From Fibrobacter sp. (GTDB lineage Bacteria > Fibrobacterota > Fibrobacteria > Fibrobacterales > Fibrobacteraceae), in the NCBI GenBank assembly GCA_017615055.1, contig JAGAAW010000023.1, forward strand, positions 1-40,097: a DNA stretch of 40,097 nucleotides, written 5' to 3'. Every line of letters starts with the position of its first letter. Position 1 is the first letter of the stretch. A program made the position numbers and the translations under genes. This document shows positions 30,212 through 38,696 of this stretch, one piece after another. The notes beneath the pieces were generated by a model. It searched no databases. It saw only the letters and a program-made list of their open reading frames with translations, and was not told the DNA's origin.

Positions 30212-32342
30212 AAATCTCTGTCCTATCAAGCTTATATGACAAGGCGGCATTTACAGCAGAACAATCATCTTTGCATTCTTGCTTTCTGTAAACAATATAG
30301 TGGAAATCAAACTGATAGATGTCCCCTTCAGAAAGTGTTTCGCAGGAATGTGACCATGATGTTTTTGCAAGAACGGAATCAGCACCCACAAGCGTACGAT
30401 AGGTAACATTACATATTGTATCCTGCTTCGTTTCTAGATCAACAACAAGACACCTTTGCGACACCTTGACGCTATCCATTCTCCATAAAGCGTCCTTTAT
30501 CCAATCGCCCCCACTCTTTTTATACACAATTTCATCAATGCGAATACCTTCAACACTCGCATCCGCAGGGAAAACAAGTTTTTCATCCTTCCCTTTATTC
30601 GCATCAACAAACATGCTACTATCATAAAAAACCGTCGGCTTTCCGTTCAAGCGAATGATTGGCACATTTTCGCCTTTGAAGCCAACAACTTTACCATTCA
30701 AATACGTTTTTTTCTCCCATTCAAGATCTTGAGGATATGGAATATAAGGAACTCCGTTTTCTTTGATTTTTACACATCGAACAGAGTGAAACGATCCGTT
30801 ATTCTCAGAATGGAAGTTTATTTCATTTTTTTCGGTCCCGAATCCGACTACAAAAATCTTTCTTTCATTTTCCATTGTATAAGTCCACCAACTTGCACCC
30901 TTGTCAGAGTCCTTAATCGCATGAGTTTGAGCGTTATAACGCCCCGCAGGCAAAGCAGAAAAGCCCACAGAGTCAACACCACCCCAAGACCGTGATTTCA
31001 AGTTCATTATTGCAGAAGAATCTCCGCCAAACACAGCAACCATTTTTTTCCATTCAGTCAAAGTCGGCAAACGCCAACCAGTTGGGCACACATTGATAGC
31101 GTGGTCCCAACTATAGAACCGTCCACCGTTCTTCGGTAATTTAGATTCAACACTATTGCTGTCCTTGGTATCGTAGTTCAAATTATACGCCATCCAGCGA
31201 ACACCATCAATTTCAACGGTCTTATATTCCGTACTGTCTCGCGAATCAACTAGGGTTTCTTCACTTTTCACAATCTTGTGAATCAAGTCAAGAGTCTCGA
31301 AGAAATAAGTATCAACAACATACAGCACCAACAAGACTACCAAGACATAGCTTAAACAGCCTCCCCAATGTTTTTCAAAATCAACTTCCGTTTTTGACTC
31401 CGTATACCCTTTCTTTCTAAACAACTTTTTCAAATCTGAGTATTGGCGTATTCTCGACCTAATCTCGCCGAGTCTTTTCTTTTCTTCGACACTTAATGAT
31501 TTTTCAATATTTGCATTATCTGTATACGACGCCACGGCCTTAACAAAAGCCTTCTTTATAGGCATTTTTCCAACACTAATCGTTACATCTATATTTTCAT
31601 CATCCAACGCATCATCTAAATCTTTATATTGCCAAACACGATTCAGTGTTCCGTCATGTATTCCCTTTCTAATGGTCTCATATATTTCGTTCAAATCCGG
31701 TTCCAAAGACACATCAGCTGTTTCATCATTCAGCTTCTTTAACAAGATTTGCTTGCAATAAAATCGCCAATCCAAATTCTTTTCTTCGTTTATAAAATCA
31801 CTTATCTCATTTTTCACCATCTCATCATTTGATTCGTTATTTTTTTCATTTTCCTTCAAATCCTTGTCTATATTCGTTTCAACAAACATTTCCTGATCAT
31901 ACCATTTAATGATTTTATTCATTTTGTCAATCAGGATTTCATTTTTATTTGTTGGCTCATCATCAGGAGGATTTACGATATCTTCCAATTCCGATATCCA
32001 GCGTTCCACACGAGATATACGGATAGAAAGCCTCTCTGCATCCGAGTACAGCTTCATCTTATCTTCTCGCTCCAAAAGATAGCTGACAACATCAAACTTC
32101 TTGAAGTTTCGAATTTCATCCTTGGCAATTTCTACAAGTCTGTCGTATTGGTCTTTCTTTATCCCCAGCGTGCCATACAATTTTTCCAATTCTTCTTTTT
32201 CTTTAGAAGAAAGAATGCCATCATTGCCATAGTACTTGGCAATCTGCGACTGCAAGAAATTCAGGGCATTTATATGCTGTTGCTGTTGTTCTTCACCAAC
32301 AATCGTTTTCTTTTCTTCATTACCAAGTTCTTCGTTCGGCAT
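30201..32342 (-). CDS. Transmembrane protein with TerB-like N-terminus and Fibrobacter major paralogous domain
   Basis: A 713-residue protein with one membrane helix (about 329-347, 'CLSYVLVVLLVLYVVDTYF'). The cytoplasmic N-terminal part is charged and helical; residues 36-72 ('YGNDGILSSKEKEELEKLYG') recall TerB-like/EF-hand modules. After the helix, residues about 366-526 are a Fibrobacter succinogenes major paralogous domain (FGE-related C-type-lectin-like fold): 'TVEIDGVRWMAYNL', 'FYSWDHAINVCPTGWRLPT', 'FSALPAGRYN', 'ASWWTYTM', 'HSVRCVK'. Residues 530-713 are of unknown type, with repeated 'KTYLNGKVVGFKG'-like beta segments and late Cys residues. It starts 1 base after the upstream stop, with a GGAAGG site, and overlaps the channel gene by 11 bases, so the two are tightly coupled. 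AT-rich compared with its upstream partners. Confidence 0.8.
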   Translation of the reverse strand: MPNEELGNEEKKTIVGEEQQQQHINALNFLQSQIAKYYGNDGILSSKEKEELEKLYGTLGIKKDQYDRLVEIAKDEIRNFKKFDVVSYLLEREDKMKLYSDAERLSIRISRVERWISELEDIVNPPDDEPTNKNEILIDKMNKIIKWYDQEMFVETNIDKDLKENEKNNESNDEMVKNEISDFINEEKNLDWRFYCKQILLKKLNDETADVSLEPDLNEIYETIRKGIHDGTLNRVWQYKDLDDALDDENIDVTISVGKMPIKKAFVKAVASYTDNANIEKSLSVEEKKRLGEIRSRIRQYSDLKKLFRKKGYTESKTEVDFEKHWGGCLSYVLVVLLVLYVVDTYFFETLDLIHKIVKSEETLVDSRDSTEYKTVEIDGVRWMAYNLNYDTKDSNSVESKLPKNGGRFYSWDHAINVCPTGWRLPTLTEWKKMVAVFGGDSSAIMNLKSRSWGGVDSVGFSALPAGRYNAQTHAIKDSDKGASWWTYTMENERKIFVVGFGTEKNEINFHSENNGSFHSVRCVKIKENGVPYIPYPQDLEWEKKTYLNGKVVGFKGENVPIIRLNGKPTVFYDSSMFVDANKGKDEKLVFPADASVEGIRIDEIVYKKSGGDWIKDALWRMDSVKVSQRCLVVDLETKQDTICNVTYRTLVGADSVLAKTSWSHSCETLSEGDIYQFDFHYIVYRKQECKDDCSAVNAALSYKLDRTEIYDK

Positions 32343-32343
32343 T

Positions 32344-34950
32344 TTAACCTTCCATCATTGCAATTTCGTTTTCAGACAGAGCTTCCAATCGGAGTAGCGT
32401 CGCCTTGTTCGGGAATTCATAATTCTCGACATTCGGCCTTTCCAGGAAGCAGTCCCTGCAATATTCGCCATTTTCGTCTTGCGGCTTGCTTATAAAGAGA
32501 ATCTTCTTTGCATAATCCCTTGCATCGGATTCAGCAAGGTCCCGCTTTATCAGGAACACTTCCGACAATTCGTCCATCTGGCTCAGCACGTGCTTGACAT
32601 CCACGTCATCATGGCCTAAATAGTCGTAATCCGCCTTTTTCTCCATAAACTGGTATGCACTAAAGCTTCCGAACTGGCTTTGCAGTTTCGACTTAACACC
32701 CTGCGTAAGCATGTCGAGCAATTTTGCAAAGCCATCATCTTCCGCAAAGACCCCATCACGAAGAATGCGGTGCAGGAACACTCCGGCTGTGACAACGCCC
32801 TTTTGCTTCTTGAAGAATTTTTCAAGTCCGGTCTTTATCACCAACGAGATAAACTGGCCTACCCCACCGCCGTCCATCACCTGCGACAACAGGGTTGCAC
32901 GCCAGTCCCTAAGGCGATTCACCATATCACGAATATCGATATTCTTCTTTTCTAGTTCAGCCGAAAGGATATTCCTTCGGTCTATAAACATGCCTGCAAT
33001 ATGGCCCCTCAGCTTCACGACCTCCTTTTCCTTCAAAAGGTCGTCTATTTGCTTCGCCTTTTTACCAAGGACACCCCTGTAGTACTCATCTGCTTCTTCA
33101 CGTTCCCTTTTAATCTTATGGAGGATGAAAGAAAACGCCAATATGGAGATAAACACTACCGCATAGGTTATTAACGAGAACTTGCTGGTCAGGATATCTA
33201 CAGAACCATTAATGATGCACGCCATCGTCATCGCGAAAGCATATCCAGCCCACGACAAGGCAAAGCGCCCAATAAGTAGACGCCTTTTTGCATCTATCTC
33301 TCTAAGAACCGAAAGCCGATCCTGCTCTTTTTGCGCTTTTTCATTTTCCAGATTTAGCCGGTCTTTTTCCAGTTTCTTTTGCAAGCCCTCGCAAACTTTG
33401 TCCCTAACTTTGCTATCGCCCAAGGTCTGGACAATGTATTCACTTAAGGTGTCAAGGGTATTGCGAGAATTCCTTGCAGCTTCAATGCTCTGTTTCTTTT
33501 CTTCAATGTTTTGCGAAATCATCACGGAACGGGTAATTCCGCTATCTTTGTCAAGGTTTACCTCATACGAGTCATCATTCTGCTCTTCACCATTTTCCTT
33601 AGCAAGGAGCGAGTTTGTCGCATCCAGTTCTATAGTCTTTTTGCGAATGTAAGACGATTCCTGACGAATCGTTTCCTCGTTTTCCTTAATAATTCCGCGC
33701 AATGCTCCGAAAGATTCTACGTCTTCTGCAGTAGGCAACAAGGCATATTCCTCAAAGTCATCGTCTTGTTTTAGTTTCGCATTAGCCTTTACATAAAAAT
33801 CAATGGCGTCAGTAAAGCAGTCCTCAAAAACGGGCGGATTACGGTCAAACGGAGTTCCTTCAAAAATCGGGTCATCATTTCCGAGCAACTTCGAAAGAGC
33901 GGCCTCCTTTTCGGGCAGGCTGTATTTGTCGTCATCAAAGAACGAGAGGCACTTGGTCTTGAGGCTTTCCAGTTTCTCGTTTATCTCCGGAGTCACCGCA
34001 GCCATAATCTGTTCCTGGCTTTTCTTCTGCTCCAGGAGCGGCATTACCGACTTCTCAAAAATATGCGAGAACATCCGCAAATGCGGCGGCAGAACCTTCT
34101 TGACGATATCCGAGATAATCTTATTGACATCGACTTTATTTTGTGATACGTTTTCCCTGTTCAAGATTTCCAGGCAAGCCTGGCGTACAATCTCTTTAGT
34201 AGCCTTGTCTTCACGGAATTCCAGAACGGAAAGTCCCAATGCGTAGATTGGGCGATCAACAGGCACCGCCGCTGGAGGGAAAAGCGTATCGTACTTGCAA
34301 ACGGCAAGCAGGGCGTATTCACCCATGATTTTAGCCAAAGAATGTGCTGTCAAATTCAGGGACGCACCCTTGGCATTGCTGTTCTGCATCAGGATAATCG
34401 AGAAATCATCTTTACTTTTCTTGATTTCGACAAGCTGGTGGATCACGCTTTCCGAGGTCTTCCTGAATTCATCCTTTTTCTTTGCCAAGGATGCTTCAGA
34501 AATGTCCTCAAAAAGGAATGCCATGTCCGATGCGAACAGGAACAGGTCCACCTGGAACTTCAGCTTTTCCTTTGCACGAACGTTGTCAATGACCTTAAGG
34601 AATTCCTGAAGCTGAGCCAAGCTCCTTGATTCATGTGTCGGCAACACAAAACAGACATGCAGTGCCCTTACCGGAGAATCTCCGGGATTATCGGCAGTCA
34701 CCTGCTGTCTTTGGCACTTTTCGAAGAAGTTCTGCAGCAGAGCTTCACGACCATCCTTGTCAATCCTGCACACTTCACTCAGGGATCCAGCCTGGCACTG
34801 TTCAAAAATCCCTATTTCGTCTTTTTCCTTATAATGCAGAATACGGAAATATGCGCCGACACCCATCTTTGCATTATCTACATATCCCCGAATACCAAGG
34901 ACCATCGGCTCGATGTTCTCACCAAGCACAACAAAAAGCGTGTGACGCAT
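32344..34950 (-). CDS. Large coiled-coil protein with membrane hairpin, partner of tubulin-like GTPase
   Basis: An 868-residue protein of no recognised family. Residues 1-260 form a globular alpha/beta part with alternating strands ('ALHVCFVLPTHESRS', 'KFQVDLFLFAS', 'DDFSIILMQN') that looks like a three-layer fold; it may be a degenerate GTPase-, vWA- or tubulin-like domain. Coiled-coil segments (about 415-555) lead to two close membrane helices (about 563-583 and 591-612), followed by another coiled coil (613-680). The C-terminus carries a Cys pair ('GEYCRDCFLERPN') near residue 831. Both large soluble parts would be cytoplasmic. It starts 12 bases after the tubulin-like gene with GAGG in the spacer. 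Size and position suit a membrane adaptor for filaments of the GTPase; that is inference. Confidence 0.7.
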   Translation of the reverse strand: MRHTLFVVLGENIEPMVLGIRGYVDNAKMGVGAYFRILHYKEKDEIGIFEQCQAGSLSEVCRIDKDGREALLQNFFEKCQRQQVTADNPGDSPVRALHVCFVLPTHESRSLAQLQEFLKVIDNVRAKEKLKFQVDLFLFASDMAFLFEDISEASLAKKKDEFRKTSESVIHQLVEIKKSKDDFSIILMQNSNAKGASLNLTAHSLAKIMGEYALLAVCKYDTLFPPAAVPVDRPIYALGLSVLEFREDKATKEIVRQACLEILNRENVSQNKVDVNKIISDIVKKVLPPHLRMFSHIFEKSVMPLLEQKKSQEQIMAAVTPEINEKLESLKTKCLSFFDDDKYSLPEKEAALSKLLGNDDPIFEGTPFDRNPPVFEDCFTDAIDFYVKANAKLKQDDDFEEYALLPTAEDVESFGALRGIIKENEETIRQESSYIRKKTIELDATNSLLAKENGEEQNDDSYEVNLDKDSGITRSVMISQNIEEKKQSIEAARNSRNTLDTLSEYIVQTLGDSKVRDKVCEGLQKKLEKDRLNLENEKAQKEQDRLSVLREIDAKRRLLIGRFALSWAGYAFAMTMACIINGSVDILTSKFSLITYAVVFISILAFSFILHKIKREREEADEYYRGVLGKKAKQIDDLLKEKEVVKLRGHIAGMFIDRRNILSAELEKKNIDIRDMVNRLRDWRATLLSQVMDGGGVGQFISLVIKTGLEKFFKKQKGVVTAGVFLHRILRDGVFAEDDGFAKLLDMLTQGVKSKLQSQFGSFSAYQFMEKKADYDYLGHDDVDVKHVLSQMDELSEVFLIKRDLAESDARDYAKKILFISKPQDENGEYCRDCFLERPNVENYEFPNKATLLRLEALSENEIAMMEG

Positions 34951-34962
34951 ATTTAACCTCGA

Positions 34963-37743
34963 CTACAGATTCTTTACCAGTTTCAATTCCTTACTGACCA
35001 GGTCGCCGATTTTCTTGTGTTCTTTCATCTTGAGATCAGAGGCCTTGATGTTTACACCGCTCAAGCCCCTACCAGTTTCCAAGTCATAATACTTGCTTTT
35101 GGCTTCGGCAAGGAACTGAGCCATTTTCTCTTCACCCTTGGCACTGAACTCATTACTAATGAAATTGTTGAATTCATCCATGGGGCGCACCTTCTTGAAG
35201 AAGTCGTATGCTTCATCACGGTACTTGGTACCCATGCTGACCCAGTAGTCATCCAACGGGTTCCCTTCCTTTTCGCTCTTGTATTCGTAGAATTCACCTT
35301 CATGGCGAATCAAGCCGAAAATAAAGCCCTTGACCCAAGCATCCATGATGTCGTCTTCATCCGCTTCCTTGGGCATAAGGCTCCAGTTCTCGCGTTTCAT
35401 CTTCAGCAGCATGTCGTCGTCGAAGTGAGAACTGGGACGGGATTCGTTATCCTGGTTCTTCTTGTATTCCTCTTCGTAGCGCATGATTGACGTCTGCGTG
35501 TATGCAGGGTACACACCCGTTACACGATAGGCGATAATGCGGTCACGCATGCCGATACTCGTGAAGGTGACATCCGGGTTTTCCGTAATGGTCTTCTTGA
35601 ACGCGTCGTCCTTTTCCAACCTGGACTTCCCTTTTTCGGGGACACCGATGTAGTAGGCATCCTGGGGTTCGTCATCAGAATTGTACCCCTGCCTGTCATA
35701 ACGGGCAAGAATCTGCGACTTGTCCTTAATCAGAACAAGCAGGTTCTGGAATTTCTCTTCAGAAAGCTCATTGATCACATCTTCAACGGACTTTTCCTTG
35801 AACTTCTTTACCGATTCAAGCTTGTCCGTATAGGCGAGAAGCGAGTTGACTACGGATTCCGCACTCTGGCTGAACACGGAGAATATCTTCCCATCGCCAT
35901 TCAGAACCTTCAGGAATTCGGTAACCTCGGCTTCTTCGGGCTTGAGTTCGATGCTTGTAACCGTCTTGTCGGTCAGGTCAATCTGGAACAACCTGGACTT
36001 CGCTTCAGAGCCTTGCGCAGGGTTTTGCAGGTCGGTCAACCGACCATTCAAAAGCCCGTAAGCGGCATTGGCAGCAGCATTGATTGCAGAAACATCATTC
36101 TTCGATTTTTCTAGCATGCCCAGAAGTTCTGCAAAAATTGCACTGGCAATAGAGCGGCGCTGGATTTCACGCTCCTGACGGACCAACTGGTTGACACTCG
36201 TAGAAACATCTTCCTTTGCGGCGGTTAGGCCTTTTTTAACAATCCACTTATTGCTGATTCGAATCACATCTGCAACAAATGTTTTCACATTCTGCTCAAG
36301 GTGAGGTAGGTTGTCTATCAGAGCCTTCTTTTCGTCTTCCATTTCCCGTGCAAAAATGTTTACCTGGGCGATAATGGAATCCAGCACCTTCCCTGCCAGG
36401 CCAATACCGCCTTTCGTGTCAAGCGTTTTCTTGACAAGATTATCTAGGTTCGTCTGAAGGCGCTCAGAAATACTCTTGCGCACCTTCTGCAACGATTCTT
36501 CCGTCTCCTTGGTACGGGCCCTATAGGAGGCTACTTCACTTTCTACGTTCTTCTCATTTTCGATTTCAAAGTCAAACTTCGGCTTTGCATCCATGATAGT
36601 ATCGATCAGATGGTCATTGCCCTCGTTTTCCCTGATGTTCACTTCAGGGGAATCGATCCAGCCATTTGCGACCATGTTCGCATCGCCATCGGAATTCATC
36701 AAGCCGTCAATAAGCCTCATTGCGGCCTTCGTGGAATACACGTCGCCAAGACGGCCTCCACGGTAGATGACTTCGCAGGCACCCATGCCCGAAACCCACG
36801 CCACCTTGTCCTTGATGTTGTAGGTTCCCGCACCAATGCGCTTTTCCAGGTTATCGCTAACACTTGCCGACGCATTGCCCAATGCACCTGCAGACGTGAC
36901 CAAGCCAAGGCTAATCATTTCGGCCAAGGAATCAACGGTCTTGTAGGTATCGCTATTCCTAGTCTTGTTATCGATCAGGAACACGGCATTGAACGGATAC
37001 CCCTTAATCTGGTAGGGTTCCTTCAGGTACTGGAGCGTCACGGAATCGGAGCCCTCCAGACTCATCAAGTAATCCAAGTCCATCAGGGCACCATAGGCAT
37101 TGGGGCCTACCTGAGCCATGCCGGACTGCGACATCAGCTTGAACACATCAGGAAGCACTGCATAACCCGTCAGTGTACAATCCTTCTGCACTTCCCTAAC
37201 CAGGCCCGCCATATTGATGAACGTGCCGCAGCCCGTTCCGCCACAAATGGAGAAAACCATGTGAACTTCAATGTTGGGCGATTCGTCCATGGATTCGTAT
37301 TTCGGATTGTCATGGATGGTCGCATTTGTCAGGTTGGCGATGGCCTCAGCCAGGCGATTCTTGGCGTAGTCCCTGTTGACGGTCAAGGCAAAACGACCAT
37401 TGGTACGAATCTGCCCTGCACCAGCAGTAATAGACTTTAGCGCACGGGTATTCCTTACCGGCAACCAGGAGAACTTGTCCTTGTTGCGTTCATAGATTGC
37501 CATGGGATTTTCCACCTGAATCGGCAGCTTTTCGTCATTGGACAATTCCACTTTCTTCCCGTCAATTGTCTTCAGAGGAGTCTTGTTGTAGGCACCGCCA
37601 TCGGTATCCACCCCCAAAAACTTGATCATAGGCGGGACTTCGCCATAGGTTTCAAGGAAACGTTTCTTGGTTTGGAGCAAGGCGGTCATACCCGTACCAC
37701 CCAAGCCAATGAAGAGACAGCGTTTGATTTTTGTCTTTGCCAT
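34963..37743 (-). CDS. Tubulin/FtsZ-like GTPase (Tubulin_2 family)
   Basis: A 926-residue cytoplasmic protein. The N-terminus has the tubulin-superfamily nucleotide fold: 'CLFIGLGGTGMTAL' (loop T1, residues 13-19), 'FLGVDTDGGA' (T2/T3 region), 'AGAGQIRTNGR', and the signature GGTGCGT (168-174) in 'FSICGGTGCGTFINMAG', which equals the GGGTG(S/T)G phosphate loop. Later 'GYPFNAVFLIDNKT' fits the following strand. It is far longer than FtsZ (about 380-400); the second half has coiled coils (about 400-560) and unrecognised domains. Such long tubulin-like proteins (PF13809 type) have been linked by gene context with vWA proteins and suggested to remodel membranes. AGAGGA precedes the ATG by 7 bases. 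The gene before it is the lipoprotein, the one after it the membrane-hairpin protein. Confidence 0.85.
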   Translation of the reverse strand: MAKTKIKRCLFIGLGGTGMTALLQTKKRFLETYGEVPPMIKFLGVDTDGGAYNKTPLKTIDGKKVELSNDEKLPIQVENPMAIYERNKDKFSWLPVRNTRALKSITAGAGQIRTNGRFALTVNRDYAKNRLAEAIANLTNATIHDNPKYESMDESPNIEVHMVFSICGGTGCGTFINMAGLVREVQKDCTLTGYAVLPDVFKLMSQSGMAQVGPNAYGALMDLDYLMSLEGSDSVTLQYLKEPYQIKGYPFNAVFLIDNKTRNSDTYKTVDSLAEMISLGLVTSAGALGNASASVSDNLEKRIGAGTYNIKDKVAWVSGMGACEVIYRGGRLGDVYSTKAAMRLIDGLMNSDGDANMVANGWIDSPEVNIRENEGNDHLIDTIMDAKPKFDFEIENEKNVESEVASYRARTKETEESLQKVRKSISERLQTNLDNLVKKTLDTKGGIGLAGKVLDSIIAQVNIFAREMEDEKKALIDNLPHLEQNVKTFVADVIRISNKWIVKKGLTAAKEDVSTSVNQLVRQEREIQRRSIASAIFAELLGMLEKSKNDVSAINAAANAAYGLLNGRLTDLQNPAQGSEAKSRLFQIDLTDKTVTSIELKPEEAEVTEFLKVLNGDGKIFSVFSQSAESVVNSLLAYTDKLESVKKFKEKSVEDVINELSEEKFQNLLVLIKDKSQILARYDRQGYNSDDEPQDAYYIGVPEKGKSRLEKDDAFKKTITENPDVTFTSIGMRDRIIAYRVTGVYPAYTQTSIMRYEEEYKKNQDNESRPSSHFDDDMLLKMKRENWSLMPKEADEDDIMDAWVKGFIFGLIRHEGEFYEYKSEKEGNPLDDYWVSMGTKYRDEAYDFFKKVRPMDEFNNFISNEFSAKGEEKMAQFLAEAKSKYYDLETGRGLSGVNIKASDLKMKEHKKIGDLVSKELKLVKNL

Positions 37744-37769
37744 AATGCAATCCTCTTTGTTATAAACTC

Positions 37770-38696
37770 TTACTGAATTGTCAACTTAATTTCGGTTCCG
37801 TCAGAAATCGACTTAAGGTTATAGACTTCGCCCTTGTTCAACAAATTCGAATCCGCGATAAAATCGGCAGTCTTGTACCGCAGGCGAATGCGCCTTCTTG
37901 TTGCAGGTTCAAACGTAACATCGGAAACCCAGGGGCCCAGCTTATCCGTTACATAGATAACCTTGCCGGTGAAAAGCTGCGACAAGGCCGATTCCGGCTT
38001 GGAACCCCTTGTGCAGACAAGCTTCTTGCAACCACCCACCTTAACAACCTTATAGAAGGCTCCCTTCCCGTATTCAATAACGATAGAGCCTCCCCTAAAC
38101 TTCGGATATACCTGATTCCGCCCCATGCTAAACCAGAGCAGCAGCAGGGCAAGCAGTGTAATTAATATCCAGAACAGGACTAGTGCCACCGGATTCCATA
38201 TATGTTTCTTTACTACGACAATCTCGCCTAGGACGGCGTCGTCACTCTTAAGGTCCGCCGCCTCGATGTCATTAATACGGTCCATGCCTCCCATATCGAC
38301 AACACGGAAATACCAGTGCTGAGCTTTAGCCTCCGCAGCGCGCCCCAGGACAAAACCGACCTTCACGGATTCCTTATCCGGAGTGATCCGAATATTTTCT
38401 TGCTTAGCCCCGTTCACGAAAATCTCAAGTTCCGCAGGGTCAACCGGCACAAACTTGCCATTGTCGTTCCTCTTGAACACGCCCAAGGTTACCGCAGAGC
38501 CATACCTCTGGGCATCCTTGTTAAATTCAAAAGCAATCGTATGGGTCAACGTATCCGGAATGAACTTTTCCCATAGGAAGTCATCATACTCCTCAGTGGA
38601 GCCCCAGGCAATAATATCTTTCTGTTCAGCAGTGCAACCAACAAGATTCACCGCTATAAAAAACACCGCAAAGAAGCGAAGCAAATTAGCGAACAT
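37770..38696 (-). CDS. Lipoprotein with inner-membrane helix and cytoplasmic tail
   Basis: A 308-residue protein. The signal MFANLLRFFAVFFIAVNLVG leads to a lipobox Cys21. Residues 22-165 form a periplasmic domain with beta segments ('HTIAFEFNKDAQRYGSAVTL', 'KVGFVLGRAAEAKAQHWYFR'). A membrane helix follows (169-191, 'PVALVLFWILITLLALLLLW'). Residues 192-308 would be cytoplasmic and beta-rich ('GGSIVIEYGKGAFYKVVKVG'). A lipid anchor plus a membrane crossing would tie a periplasmic sensor to the cytoplasmic GTPase encoded next. The start overlaps the vWA gene's end by 11 bases (GAGG 4 bases before the ATG); the tubulin-like gene follows after 26 bases. Family not recognised. Confidence 0.75.
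   Translation of the reverse strand: MFANLLRFFAVFFIAVNLVGCTAEQKDIIAWGSTEEYDDFLWEKFIPDTLTHTIAFEFNKDAQRYGSAVTLGVFKRNDNGKFVPVDPAELEIFVNGAKQENIRITPDKESVKVGFVLGRAAEAKAQHWYFRVVDMGGMDRINDIEAADLKSDDAVLGEIVVVKKHIWNPVALVLFWILITLLALLLLWFSMGRNQVYPKFRGGSIVIEYGKGAFYKVVKVGGCKKLVCTRGSKPESALSQLFTGKVIYVTDKLGPWVSDVTFEPATRRRIRLRYKTADFIADSNLLNKGEVYNLKSISDGTEIKLTIQ

Noticed and set aside
34963..37743. The tubulin-like gene as the cell-division ftsZ
   Set aside because: It is more than twice the length of FtsZ, the signature loop is GGTGCGT, and the neighbours are not division or cell-wall genes.
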